Source: Chitinophaga pinensis (GTDB lineage Bacteria; Bacteroidota; Bacteroidia; NS11-12g; UBA9320). From it: DNA of 34,745 bases. Positions 8,490-16,990 of this stretch are shown here, piece after piece. Every line of letters begins with the position of its first letter. Positions within the stretch are counted from its first letter, which is position 1. A model generated the notes under the pieces. That model was not told where the DNA came from, ran no database searches, and worked only from the letters and a program-made list of their open reading frames with translations. The position numbers and the translations under genes are program-made. The stretch is taken from positions 1 through 34,745 of the forward strand of contig CAMDSC010000024.1 in assembly GCA_945907065.1 (NCBI GenBank). Reading direction: 5' to 3'.

Positions 8490-11048
8490 ATGCCTAAGCC
8501 GCACAAAATTATAATTCTATGGGTGATAATGCTAATCACTTTAGTTTCAAAATCCCAAACTTTAATAAATACTATCGGCATTCCAATTACAGAAAACTTC
8601 AATTCATTAACTTCCTCCAATTCTTTATCATCATGGGTTCAAAACGCAACACTTAAAGATTGGTATGCATATGAAATGGACCCTTATAATAAACCGATTG
8701 ATTACAGCGGTGATTCGGGTACAGGAACCAGCGGACGACTTTACAGTTATGGAAGAGCATTGCGCAGTGATCGAGCTTTAGGCTCTTTATGTTCGGGCTC
8801 CAATGACACTATAGTTTTCGGTTGGAGATTGAAAAATAACACTAGTATTAAAACAGATTCTCTTAAAATTTCATATACCGGCGAGCAATGGCGCAGATCA
8901 TCAGGAACAGCCGCCAACAAACTCTTATTTTTTTATAAAGTAGCTTCAAGTATTGTCGGTATTGATTCTGTTACTATCAGAAATTTAACTGGTAAAGGTT
9001 TTACATATTTTTCAGGTTTGGATTTTTCGAGCCCTCAAACAGGAACCACAACATCTTCACTCAACGGAAATGATATAGCCAATTCTAAATTTTTAAGTCA
9101 AACTATTTCTGTTTCAATTACCCCCGGCGAAGAAATAATGCTTTTATGGCTCGACGATGATGAAGCCGGAAACGACCATGGGCTAGCCATTGACAATGTC
9201 TCCGTAACCTTATTAACCAACCCCGATAAGGTGCCATTGGTAACTATTGGCGAAATAAAGCAACTAGATACGAATGGCATAAATCTAAACCTAAATAAAA
9301 AGGTAGAAATAAGAGGAACCGTTTATGGAATTAATTATGAATCTTCAGGTTTAAAATTTGTGATTCGCGATTCTAGTAATGGAATCGTAGCTTATTCTGC
9401 TTTAAAAAATTTTGGCTATAATGTGAACGAAGGAGATAGTATTCATATTATTGGAAAAGTGTCGCAAACAGAAGGGTTGATACTGATTTTAATTGACACT
9501 ATATTTAAAAAGAATAAATCAAAAATTGCTTTAAAAAATCCTTCTTATATAACCTTACCCAACGAAAACTTTGAAGCTGATTTAGTTAAAATAACAAATC
9601 TTCAATTGGCTCAAAACTTAAAATTTTGGCCAAAAGATAATTTTGTAAAATTTTTGCAAGGCTCTGATACTTTATCCGTTTTTATTGATAAAGAAACAGA
9701 CATTGATTCTGGCGAAATACCATTGGCTCTTTCTTTTTCAATCACTGGATTTGTGTTTCAATCTTCCAATTCTCCAAAATTGAACGATGGATATTTTATG
9801 GTTCCGCGAAGTTTAAAGGATATTCAATTTATTTTGCCACCATCGGTTTCTTTTGTAAAAATCAACCTGACCGTTTTAGAAAAAGATACCGCTTTTATTG
9901 AACTTAAAATCAATAATCCAAATGCTAATAAAACCTTAGTTATTATTGATAAAAAAGGAGGAACGGCAAATGTTAATTCAGATTATATTTCCAGCTTACC
10001 TTTAACCATAAGCTTTCCGGCTTGGTCTGACTCAACCCAATGGTTTAAAATTCCGATGGTAAATGACGCATTTGATGAACCAGATAAAACCTTGGAATTA
10101 GTTATAAAAACTATAAACAATGAAGGCAAAATTTTAAAGGATTCCAATATCACAATCACCATTCAAGACAACGATAATCCTTTGTATCCATTAAAATTTG
10201 CTTCCAAAATTAATAGCTTTGGAATACCCGATTCCAATAATGTAAAGATTCAGGTTCAAGGAATTGTTTATGGCTTAAATTATCGCCCGGCGGGTTTGCA
10301 ATTCACAATTAGAGATAGCACAGGAGGTATGGGAGTTTTTCATCCGGTTGGTAATTTTGGTTATGAATTAAAGGAAGGAGATGAAATTCTGGTTTCAGGA
10401 ACTATCAGTCATTTTAGAGGACTAACGCAACTAATTTTGATAGATACTGTATTGAAACTTAACAGCAGTTTGGTTTTAACATCACCAATTGAGGTTATTA
10501 AGCTCAATGAATTTTCAGAATCAAATCTTGTAAAAATTAAGGAATTAAGATGGGCGCAACAAAAACCAACCAAATGGATTGCCAATTCAGCTTATAAATT
10601 TACCAATGGAAAAGATACCTTTCAGGTAAAAATAGATGGCGATATAAATTTGGCTGAAACCGCAACTCCAACTTATGATGTTCTAAATATTACAGGCATT
10701 GGCTCGCAGGTTTCCACCTTTTCAGCCGGTCCTTTTTTAGATGGATATTTGCTGTATCCCCGCTACAATTCTGATATTGAAAAACAGGAAATACAAGCAA
10801 GTTTGCAAAAAATACAAACGAATTTTGTTTCCGTTTTTCCCAACCCAAGCAATGGAAACTTTGAAATAATCAGTTCTAAACCGATTAAAGCATTTAGTAT
10901 AATTTCAGCTACCGGAGAAACTATTTTTAATTCAAAAATTTCAAACTTGATTCAAACATCGTTAAGCCTAAATTTACCCAAAGGTATTTATCTTTTAAAA
11001 ATAGTTTCTGAAAATAACTTTGTTTACAAACGGATAATGATAAAATAA
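8490..11048 (+). CDS. Large T9SS-secreted protein with duplicated OB-like module and Calx-beta-like domain
   Basis: An 852-residue secreted or cell-surface protein. In order it has: a signal peptide (about 1-23); a beta-rich N-terminal domain (about 25-240) ending W-L-D-D-D-E-A-G-N-D-H-G-L-A-I-D; a first module of about 195 residues (254-447) starting with an OB-like or DUF5689-like part; a Calx-beta-like domain (about 450-560, ending I-Q-D-N-D); a second copy of the module (about 567-765); and a C-terminal T9SS type A sorting signal (about 780-852, starting V-F-P-N-P-S-N-G and ending in a short basic stretch). The two modules share V-x-G-x-V-Y-G-x-N-Y and N-F-G-Y-x-x-x-E-G-D. No catalytic residues are evident, so an adhesive or binding role is inference. 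It stands alone with its own promoter. Confidence 0.85.
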   Translation: MPKPHKIIILWVIMLITLVSKSQTLINTIGIPITENFNSLTSSNSLSSWVQNATLKDWYAYEMDPYNKPIDYSGDSGTGTSGRLYSYGRALRSDRALGSLCSGSNDTIVFGWRLKNNTSIKTDSLKISYTGEQWRRSSGTAANKLLFFYKVASSIVGIDSVTIRNLTGKGFTYFSGLDFSSPQTGTTTSSLNGNDIANSKFLSQTISVSITPGEEIMLLWLDDDEAGNDHGLAIDNVSVTLLTNPDKVPLVTIGEIKQLDTNGINLNLNKKVEIRGTVYGINYESSGLKFVIRDSSNGIVAYSALKNFGYNVNEGDSIHIIGKVSQTEGLILILIDTIFKKNKSKIALKNPSYITLPNENFEADLVKITNLQLAQNLKFWPKDNFVKFLQGSDTLSVFIDKETDIDSGEIPLALSFSITGFVFQSSNSPKLNDGYFMVPRSLKDIQFILPPSVSFVKINLTVLEKDTAFIELKINNPNANKTLVIIDKKGGTANVNSDYISSLPLTISFPAWSDSTQWFKIPMVNDAFDEPDKTLELVIKTINNEGKILKDSNITITIQDNDNPLYPLKFASKINSFGIPDSNNVKIQVQGIVYGLNYRPAGLQFTIRDSTGGMGVFHPVGNFGYELKEGDEILVSGTISHFRGLTQLILIDTVLKLNSSLVLTSPIEVIKLNEFSESNLVKIKELRWAQQKPTKWIANSAYKFTNGKDTFQVKIDGDINLAETATPTYDVLNITGIGSQVSTFSAGPFLDGYLLYPRYNSDIEKQEIQASLQKIQTNFVSVFPNPSNGNFEIISSKPIKAFSIISATGETIFNSKISNLIQTSLSLNLPKGIYLLKIVSENNFVYKRIMIK

Positions 11049-11050
11049 AT

Positions 11051-11087
11051 CCTTTTGTGAACCTTTGTGCTTTAGCGCCTTGGTGGC
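11051..11087 (+). repeat. Degenerate CTTTGTG-type interspersed repeat, copy 1
   Basis: Tandem-like units of 8-10 bases (CCTTTTGTGA, ACCTTTGTGC, TTTAGCGCC, TTGGTGGC) just after the T9SS gene. The reverse complement of 22093-22128 contains the same run (CTTTGTGCT, then TTAGYG, then GTGG). Confidence 0.6.
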
Positions 11088-11111
11088 AAAAATAAATAGC
11101 AACTATTACGT

Positions 11112-11492
11112 ATGAAAGATTACAAAAAATACTACCACATTCCTGCCACGCCTGACGAGGTTTATGCAACCCTGACCAATCCCATAAGTTTGCAATTAAT
11201 GACTGGCGAAAAAGCAGAAATGAGCACTGAGCCCGATTCAGAATTTTCATTATGGGATGGAAGCATTGTAGGCAAAAACCTTGAATTTGAAGAAAATAAA
11301 AAGATTGTGCAGCAGTGGTATTTTGGAGATGAATCCTCCGAATCTATAGTTACCATGAAATTTCACCCCGATAAAAGCGGAACTTCACTGGAACTAAAGC
11401 ACACCAATATTCCGGATGATGATTATGATGACATAGTAGAAGGTTGGAATCAATCCTATATGGCTGCGCTTTATGAGTTTTTTGATGAATAA
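11112..11492 (+). CDS. SRPBCC (AHSA1/START-like) domain protein
   Basis: A 126-residue cytoplasmic protein made of one SRPBCC ligand-binding fold. It opens with a Tyr/Lys-rich strand and the helix A-T-P-D-E-V-Y-A-T-L, typical of the AHSA1 subfamily. A central W-D-G-S-I-V-G-K-N-L strand pair follows, then Q-Q-W-Y-F, then T-x-L-E-L-K-H, and a C-terminal helix with W-N-Q-S-Y. The family name says little about function; some members bind Hsp90 or hydrophobic ligands. Its stop codon directly abuts the stop of the convergent truncated haemoglobin gene. No clear promoter box was found, and the degenerate repeat lies just upstream. Confidence 0.85.
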   Translation: MKDYKKYYHIPATPDEVYATLTNPISLQLMTGEKAEMSTEPDSEFSLWDGSIVGKNLEFEENKKIVQQWYFGDESSESIVTMKFHPDKSGTSLELKHTNIPDDDYDDIVEGWNQSYMAALYEFFDE

Positions 11493-11867
11493 TCAAACAA
11501 TCTTCTTCCCATCATTTCCATAAAGTTTAGACTGAAAGGTGTAACTCAAAAGCAAAGCTCGTTGAACAGCCAGTTCAGCTTTAGGGCCTTTAAACAATTC
11601 ATTAACTGTCTTGGTCCAAAATTCAATCCATCGTTCAAAATGGGCTGGTTCAAGGCTTAAGTGCAAATGTTTATCGAATACATTGCCGGTATAGCCTGGT
11701 TTGTCAATCAAAATAAACGCCCAAAAATCTACAATTTTTGGCAAATGCGCTTTAATGTCAAGGTGCTTAAATTTATCTTTTGTAATCGTATCTTCCAGAA
11801 GTTTATCATAAAAATTGGATACCAATAATTCAATGTCTTCATAGTTTTCAATGTCTTTTAAATCCAT
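11493..11867 (-). CDS. Group III truncated haemoglobin
   Basis: A 124-residue globin of the 2/2 (truncated) group III type. The B helix has F19-Y20, the B9-B10 pair with the ligand-stabilising Tyr. The F-helix region, F-D-K-H-L-H-L (H67 or H69 as the proximal haem ligand), is followed by the group III pattern H-F-x-R-W-x-E-F-W. It binds haem and O2 or NO in the cytoplasm; the role is commonly linked to NO or oxygen handling but is not shown here. A TAATTTTG box on the minus strand (11890-11897) probably drives it. Divergent from tsaB across 37 bases, and end-to-end with the SRPBCC gene. Confidence 0.88.
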   Translation of the reverse strand: MDLKDIENYEDIELLVSNFYDKLLEDTITKDKFKHLDIKAHLPKIVDFWAFILIDKPGYTGNVFDKHLHLSLEPAHFERWIEFWTKTVNELFKGPKAELAVQRALLLSYTFQSKLYGNDGKKIV

Positions 11868-11875
11868 ATTTCGAA

Positions 11876-11883
11876 TACCTTTG
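11876..11883 (+). promoter_or_regulatory. -7 box of tsaB
   Basis: TACCTTTG, about 21 bases before the TTG start of tsaB. No clear -33 TTG is seen at the expected spacing. It lies only six bases from the oppositely oriented box of the haemoglobin gene. Confidence 0.45.
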
Positions 11884-11889
11884 CTGCTT

Positions 11890-11897
11890 CAAAATTA
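11890..11897 (-). promoter_or_regulatory. -7 box of the truncated haemoglobin gene
   Basis: On the minus strand this reads TAATTTTG, matching TAnnTTTG, 22 bases upstream of the haemoglobin ATG. The -33 element is not clear. Interlocked with the tsaB box. Confidence 0.4.
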
Positions 11898-11904
11898 ATC
11901 AACA

Positions 11905-12585
11905 TTGGCCATCATTCTTTCTATAGAATCCAGCGGAACTATTTGCTCAGCGGCATTGCACCAAAATGGCGAACTTTTAGCATTGATAGAAAGTGATGAA
12001 CCCAATATTCATGGGCAAAAACTGGCGGTTTTTATCAAAGAAATAACCGAACTACAACAAATACCCATTAATAGTTTGGATGCCATAGCTGTGAGTGAAG
12101 GTCCCGGGAGTTATACTGGTTTGCGTATAGGAGTTTCAATTGCTAAAGGATTGTGTTATGCTTCACAAATTCCATTAATAGCAGTGGATACTTTGCAATC
12201 TATGGCGTATGCCATGCTTCAGCAAAAAGAGTTTTCATTTTCTGATAATGCAGTGTTAATGCCAATGATAGATGCCCGTAGAATGGAGGTTTATTTGGCC
12301 GGATATGATTTGCAGTTGAACAAGATTTTGCCAACCAAACCTGTTATTTTAGAAGATAATTTTTATAATACGTTAAACCAACCCACTTTTGTTTGTGGTA
12401 ATGGTGCTTCAAAAATTGAATCTTTATTTTTTAATAATTCTTTAACTTTTGTTCCTGATATAAATTTTTCAGCCAAGCATTTAGGATACCTCGCTTTTCA
12501 AAAATTTGAAACCAATCAATTTGAAAATGTGGCTTATTTTGAGCCACTGTATTTAAAGGAATTCGCGATGGTTATGAAACCTTAA
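11905..12585 (+). CDS. tsaB: tRNA threonylcarbamoyladenosine biosynthesis protein TsaB
   Basis: A 226-residue ASKHA-fold protein that partners TsaD (with TsaE) in making the essential t6A37 modification of ANN-decoding tRNAs. It has the N-terminal phosphate-1-like loop I-L-S-I-E-S-S-G-T and the TsaB hallmark E-G-P-G-S-Y-T-G-L-R-I-G at residues 65-76. TsaB lacks the metal-binding histidines of TsaD, and none is seen. The start is TTG at 11905; no ATG lies near, and conserved sequence begins immediately (A-I-I-L-S-I-E), so TTG is well supported. A TACCTTTG box precedes it. Confidence 0.95.
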   Translation: MAIILSIESSGTICSAALHQNGELLALIESDEPNIHGQKLAVFIKEITELQQIPINSLDAIAVSEGPGSYTGLRIGVSIAKGLCYASQIPLIAVDTLQSMAYAMLQQKEFSFSDNAVLMPMIDARRMEVYLAGYDLQLNKILPTKPVILEDNFYNTLNQPTFVCGNGASKIESLFFNNSLTFVPDINFSAKHLGYLAFQKFETNQFENVAYFEPLYLKEFAMVMKP

Positions 12586-12629
12586 CTAACATTTTTTTTA
12601 AATCTTCTTTTTATTTTCAACTGATTTAG

Positions 12630-12637
12630 TATCTTTG
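12630..12637 (+). promoter_or_regulatory. -7 box of the DUF6089 gene
   Basis: TATCTTTG, 39 bases before the ATG at 12677. The longer ORF start (TTG at 12635) lies inside this box and is therefore rejected. Confidence 0.55.
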
Positions 12638-12676
12638 ACTCTACTATTTTACTATAAACTATTATTTAAGTATTGC

Positions 12677-13588
12677 ATGAGGTTCAGATATCTAGTTCTA
12701 TGCATTGTTATATTTTCAACTTATGGAAATTCCTATTCTCAGGATAGATATGGATTTCAACATTATCAGGTTATATTATACGCAGGTACGTCTCACTTTT
12801 TTGGTGACCTTGGAGGATCTGATAAAAAAGGAAGTCATTTTTCACCCGCCGATTTAAACCTTGGAACAACCGGATATTCAGTTGGTGCAGGAATTATAAG
12901 AAAATTTAATAACCGTTTTTCGATGCGGGCTAATATTATTGAAGCTACTGTGCGAGGTTCTGACTCATACACAACAGATCCCTTTAGAAAAGATAGAAAT
13001 CTTAGTTTTAGATCTACCATCGAAGAATTGTCAGTTACTACCGATGTTAATATTTTTACTTTTAATAAAAGCCAAAAGAACACTCATAATTTGTTAGTTT
13101 TTGCAGGGTTTGGAGTATTTAGATTTAATCCTCAGGCAAATTACAAGGGCAAATGGTATGATTTACAACCGCTAGGCACTGAAGGACAGGGTTTGGTAGA
13201 TGGTAAATCAAAATATAAAAAGATAAGTTATAATATCCCTTTTGGATTAGGATATAACTTTGATGTTTCCGAAAGGCAGAAAATTGGTCTAATTCTTACC
13301 ATGCGCAAAACCTTTACCGATTACATAGATGATGTGAGTACAAATTATTATGATAATAATAAATTGACGGAGGCTAATGGTGAAATTGCAGGTATTTTGG
13401 CCGACAGGAATCTTGAGCGTGATTCTGGAGGTACTAAAAATTCAGGGGATGGTAGGGGCAATCCCAAAATTAATGACAACTTTGCTTTTCTACAGATTAG
13501 CTATAGTTTTAGATTTTATGCTAAAAAAAGAGAACAGAGTTTTCCGTTTACGTCATTTCATAAAGATAAAAAATGTTTTAAATGGTAG
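12677..13588 (+). CDS. DUF6089-type outer-membrane beta-barrel protein
   Basis: A 303-residue exported protein with a signal peptide (about 1-20, ending S-Y-S-Q). The mature part begins Y-G-F-Q-H-Y-Q-V-I-L-Y-A-G-x-S-x-F-F-G-D-L-G-G and continues in alternating amphipathic beta-strands, ending in aromatic residues (F-K-W), as in outer-membrane barrels. This opening is typical of the DUF6089 family of Bacteroidota; its molecular function is unknown to me. The longer ORF begins at a TTG (12635) inside the TATCTTTG promoter box, so I chose the ATG at 12677, where the signal peptide begins. Monocistronic by position, convergent with the serine hydrolase gene. Confidence 0.85.
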   Translation: MRFRYLVLCIVIFSTYGNSYSQDRYGFQHYQVILYAGTSHFFGDLGGSDKKGSHFSPADLNLGTTGYSVGAGIIRKFNNRFSMRANIIEATVRGSDSYTTDPFRKDRNLSFRSTIEELSVTTDVNIFTFNKSQKNTHNLLVFAGFGVFRFNPQANYKGKWYDLQPLGTEGQGLVDGKSKYKKISYNIPFGLGYNFDVSERQKIGLILTMRKTFTDYIDDVSTNYYDNNKLTEANGEIAGILADRNLERDSGGTKNSGDGRGNPKINDNFAFLQISYSFRFYAKKREQSFPFTSFHKDKKCFKW

Positions 13589-13594
13589 TTTTAA

Positions 13595-13614
13595 TTAAAC
13601 TTCCTTAAGTTTAA
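13595..13614. terminator. Possible AT-rich terminator between convergent genes
   Basis: Perfect 8-base stem (TTAAACTT with AAGTTTAA) around a four-base loop, between the DUF6089 and serine hydrolase stops. It has no GC-rich core and no good T-run on either strand, so it is weak. Confidence 0.35.
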
Positions 13615-13620
13615 AAAATA

Positions 13621-14637
13621 CTAATTTGTACCTTTACTAATAATATCCTGATACACCATTTTAGATATGGTTCCTAGTATTTCGGGAAGATCTTTGGTTG
13701 AATACCCTTTGGTCATAATGGTTAATAAATAAGGATTACCATCAATATAAACTAATCCTGATTCATGCAATTGGCGGGAAGTGGAATCTCCCATTTCTCC
13801 AAATTTATGAGCTACTATTGTATTAACAGGAACTCCTTTAATCATTCCTAATTTAAAATTGCACCCTTGCAACAATTCTAAAGCAAATTCCGAGTTATCC
13901 CTGCTCAAGTAGCTGCCATTATATAAAACTTTTAAAAAAGTAGAGAAATTTTTAGCAGTTATGGTTAAATTATTTTTGGTAAAAGAAGGAATATTTAAAT
14001 CAGAAAATACCTGACGAAAAACACTTAAGTCAACTTGACTATTTAAAAGATAAGTTGCATTATTATCGGAATACGAAACCATATATTTTAGTAATTCACG
14101 TATTGTATATTCCTTGCCTGCAACAATTTGTTTTGATCCAAAAGTTTGATTAGGAATTTCACTGTTTGGGGTATTAAAAGCAATTTTTTTATTTAGTAAT
14201 GATGGGTTTTTTTCCGCCATTTTTAGGTAAGTTATCATACCGGGTACTTTTATTAATGAGCCAGGATAATAATTTTCAGTATCGTTAATACACATCCATT
14301 CACCATGATCAAATTCTCTGATATAAACCGACGCAGATATTAGCTTCTGAGAGTTTTTCAGTTGTTCGATGTAAGTAATTAGTTGTGATTTAATATTGGA
14401 AAAACTGGATGACTCTGTTTCTTCTTCAGAATATATCAAAGGTTTTATAAGGCGATATCCTTTGAGTCGTGCCATTTTATTATGGCCTATCCCTGATTGG
14501 GTGTCAATTTTAGCAATGGTTTGGTCTGTGATTTGATGAATCTTTTGGTGCAGATATTCATTAATAAGATACGTTCCCGCGCTACTTATTATTACTATTA
14601 CAGCAATGACAGGAAAATTAAATCTTTTAACAAGCAT
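13621..14637 (-). CDS. Membrane-anchored serine hydrolase, class A beta-lactamase-like fold
   Basis: A 338-residue protein with one N-terminal membrane anchor (about residues 7-25), a linker, and a beta-lactamase2-type domain from about residue 95. The penicilloyl-serine-transferase motifs are present: S127-L-I-K130 (SxxK), S190-D-N192 (SDN) and K278-F-G280 (KxG). No glutamate is visible where class A enzymes carry the Glu166 that activates the deacylating water; the region about 36 residues after the SDN motif reads T-I-T-A-K-N. A DD-peptidase-like or other acyl-enzyme role in the periplasm is therefore more likely than antibiotic hydrolysis (inference). Upstream is a 117-base gap with no clear promoter box. 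Confidence 0.82.
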   Translation of the reverse strand: MLVKRFNFPVIAVIVIISSAGTYLINEYLHQKIHQITDQTIAKIDTQSGIGHNKMARLKGYRLIKPLIYSEEETESSSFSNIKSQLITYIEQLKNSQKLISASVYIREFDHGEWMCINDTENYYPGSLIKVPGMITYLKMAEKNPSLLNKKIAFNTPNSEIPNQTFGSKQIVAGKEYTIRELLKYMVSYSDNNATYLLNSQVDLSVFRQVFSDLNIPSFTKNNLTITAKNFSTFLKVLYNGSYLSRDNSEFALELLQGCNFKLGMIKGVPVNTIVAHKFGEMGDSTSRQLHESGLVYIDGNPYLLTIMTKGYSTKDLPEILGTISKMVYQDIISKGTN

Positions 14638-14754
14638 TCGGAACTAGATTAATTAAATATAAGACGTGATACTTAAACGAAACGTTGCCCCTTGCAATAA
14701 GATTTTGCACTTTTATAAAAAACTGAATGCAAAAAATATGCATAATTCTTTAAT

Positions 14755-15669
14755 CTAAAAACCCATATCGGCCAAGGTTAAAAATAGTTTTACTCTTGCT
14801 TCTACATCTTCGTCGTTTAATTCCAAAAGTCGTTCAGTTCCAAATTTTTCTACACAAAAAGACGCCATGGCACTTCCATAAACTACTGCTTTTTTCATAT
14901 TTTTAAAAGATATTTCGCCGCTTTGTGCTAGGTAGCCCATAAAGCCTCCGGCAAATGTATCGCCGGCACCAGTAGGGTCAAAAACGTCTTCCAAAGGCAA
15001 AGCCGGACAAAAGAATAAATCATTTTCATGAAATAATAAAGCGCCGTGTTCGCCTTTTTTTATTACCAAATATTTGGGACCCATATTGCGGATAATGCGA
15101 CTTGCTTTTAATAAACTGTATTCGCCGCTTAACTGACGAGCTTCTTCATCATTAATTATTAATAAATCCACCTTGGTCATGGTTTTTCTTAAATCTTGCA
15201 TGGCTATATCCATCCAAAAATTCATAGTATCCATAGCTATAAATTTTGGTCGGGTTGAAAGTCTTTCAATAACAGTGCTTTGTACACTTGGCAATAAGTT
15301 TCCAAGCATCAATATTTCACAATTTTGGTAGCTTTCTGGAATTATAGGGTCAAAGGTACCTAAAACATTTAGTTCGGTTACCAATGTATCGCGGCTGTTC
15401 ATGTCGTTGTGATATTTTCCGCTCCAAAAGAAAGATTTCTCTCCTTCTTTTATTTGTAAACCTTCAGTATCTACTCCTCGTTCATTGAGTTTTAAAATAA
15501 AATATTTTGGAAAATCGTCACCAACTACTGCCACTAAATTTATATTCTTGTAAAAAAATGAAGACGAAATAGAGATATAGGAAGCAGCGCCACCAACTAT
15601 TTTATCTGTTTTTCCAAAAGGGGTTTCGATGGCATCAAAGGCCACACTTCCAATAACTAAAAGACTCAT
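14755..15669 (-). CDS. PfkB family carbohydrate kinase
   Basis: A 304-residue cytoplasmic ribokinase-like enzyme that phosphorylates a sugar or nucleoside with ATP. The N-terminus has G-S-V-A-F-D and G-G-A-A-S-Y (substrate binding); N-D-E-E-A-R-Q-L is at 173-180. The PfkB signature 2, D231-P-T-G-A-G-D237-T-F-A-G-G, holds the anion hole and catalytic Asp237. Length and motifs are intact. The substrate cannot be read from the sequence. It is transcribed divergently from mnmA, with a minus-strand TACTTTTG box at 15695-15702. Confidence 0.9.
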   Translation of the reverse strand: MSLLVIGSVAFDAIETPFGKTDKIVGGAASYISISSSFFYKNINLVAVVGDDFPKYFILKLNERGVDTEGLQIKEGEKSFFWSGKYHNDMNSRDTLVTELNVLGTFDPIIPESYQNCEILMLGNLLPSVQSTVIERLSTRPKFIAMDTMNFWMDIAMQDLRKTMTKVDLLIINDEEARQLSGEYSLLKASRIIRNMGPKYLVIKKGEHGALLFHENDLFFCPALPLEDVFDPTGAGDTFAGGFMGYLAQSGEISFKNMKKAVVYGSAMASFCVEKFGTERLLELNDEDVEARVKLFLTLADMGF

Positions 15670-15694
15670 ATCTATGTATATTTTTTAAAGGTTG

Positions 15695-15702
15695 CAAAAG
15701 TA
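15695..15702 (-). promoter_or_regulatory. -7 box of the PfkB kinase gene
   Basis: Reads TACTTTTG on the minus strand, 25 bases before the kinase ATG. It sits back to back with the mnmA promoter in a 73-base gap. Confidence 0.5.
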
Positions 15703-15718
15703 AGGCTTTAATTTTATC

Positions 15719-15726
15719 TAACTTTG
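15719..15726 (+). promoter_or_regulatory. -7 box of mnmA
   Basis: TAACTTTG, 16 bases before the mnmA ATG. A TTG at 15692-15694 is 24 bases upstream, slightly far for a -33 element. Confidence 0.55.
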
Positions 15727-15742
15727 CGGGCTTTTTAAAAAT

Positions 15743-16981
15743 ATGCCACGAGTAGTTGTCGGTCTTTCCGGCGGAGTTGATTCATCTGTAACAGCCTTGC
15801 TTTTAATAGAACAAGGCTATGATGTTATTGGTATGTTTATGAAAAACTGGCACGATGAAACTGTGGTAATCAATAACGAATGCCCTTGGGAAGAAGACAG
15901 CAAAGATGCCTTGATGGTGGCCGAAAAACTCGGTATTCCATTTCAAACAATTGATTTAAGCAAGGAATACAAGGAACGCATTGTCGATTATATGTTTGCC
16001 GAATATGAATCGGGGCGAACTCCAAATCCTGATGTATTGTGCAATCGCGAAATTAAGTTTGATGTTTTTTTAAAAGCCGCTGAAAAACTGGGAGCTGATT
16101 TTGTAGCTACCGGTCATTATTGTCAAAAAGGAGAAACAGAAACCGCCAGTGGAAAGGCTTACCAATTGCTGGCCGGAGCGGATAAAAACAAAGACCAAAG
16201 TTATTTTTTGTGCCAAATTACCCAAGAACAATTGGCTAAAGCCTTGTTTCCAATTGGTCATTTGCAAAAACATAAAGTACGTGAATTAGCCGCCAAAGCG
16301 GATTTGATAACTGCTGAAAAACGGGATTCACAAGGCTTATGTTTTGTAGGAAAAATTAGTTTACCTGAATTTTTGCAACAACAACTAAAACCCAAACAAG
16401 GTGAAATTATAGAAATTGAAAGAAGTTTTTCGCCAATAAATGAGTTGGAGGTTAGCGAAGCTCACGATTTGGTAAGCGGAATTTTGAATAACCCAGATCC
16501 TCAGTTTTCGGATTCTTTTATTCAAGCTTTGAATATATTGAGCGAACCGGTCCATTACCAAAAAAATGATGGCAGAGTAGTTGGAACACACAGCGGTGCT
16601 CATTATTTTACCATTGGCCAGCGCAAAGGATTGCAAGTGGGTGGCAAGCCCGAACCCTTATTTGTGTTAGAAACTGACACTGCTAATAATCTAATCTACA
16701 CTGGCCAAGGCGATGACCACAAAGGCTTGTACCGAAACTGTTTAAAAATAAACACCTCCGATATTAGCTGGATTGAACCTCATAAAGCCATTTCTGAAAA
16801 CGCACGTTTACCAATTAAAGCTAGGGTGAGATACCGTCAAACTTTGCAGGAGGCTATTTTGATAAATGCAGGAACTGCCCATTATTTATGGTTTGATAAA
16901 CCACAACGCGGCATTACTTCAGGACAATTTGCAGCTTGGTATAAAGATGAGGAATTGCTTGGGAGTGGGGTGATTTGTTAG
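15743..16981 (+). CDS. mnmA: tRNA 2-thiouridine(34) synthase MnmA
   Basis: A cytoplasmic thiouridylase that adenylates and thiolates U34 of Lys, Glu and Gln tRNAs. The PP-loop S-G-G-V-D-S is at residues 9-14. The catalytic cysteines are C100 (N-P-D-V-L-C-N) and C200 (D-S-Q-G-L-C-F-V-G), and I-G-Q-R-K-G-L is near 291. At 412 residues it is longer than the usual 360-380: an extra segment of about 50 residues (roughly 226-275) lies between the central and C-terminal domains, before [10 protein letters not shown] recall such extensions in other Bacteroidota MnmA proteins but cannot check here. It converges with the RsmI-like gene across 9 bases. Confidence 0.96.
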   Translation: MPRVVVGLSGGVDSSVTALLLIEQGYDVIGMFMKNWHDETVVINNECPWEEDSKDALMVAEKLGIPFQTIDLSKEYKERIVDYMFAEYESGRTPNPDVLCNREIKFDVFLKAAEKLGADFVATGHYCQKGETETASGKAYQLLAGADKNKDQSYFLCQITQEQLAKALFPIGHLQKHKVRELAAKADLITAEKRDSQGLCFVGKISLPEFLQQQLKPKQGEIIEIERSFSPINELEVSEAHDLVSGILNNPDPQFSDSFIQALNILSEPVHYQKNDGRVVGTHSGAHYFTIGQRKGLQVGGKPEPLFVLETDTANNLIYTGQGDDHKGLYRNCLKINTSDISWIEPHKAISENARLPIKARVRYRQTLQEAILINAGTAHYLWFDKPQRGITSGQFAAWYKDEELLGSGVIC

Positions 16982-16990
16982 GTTTTTAAA

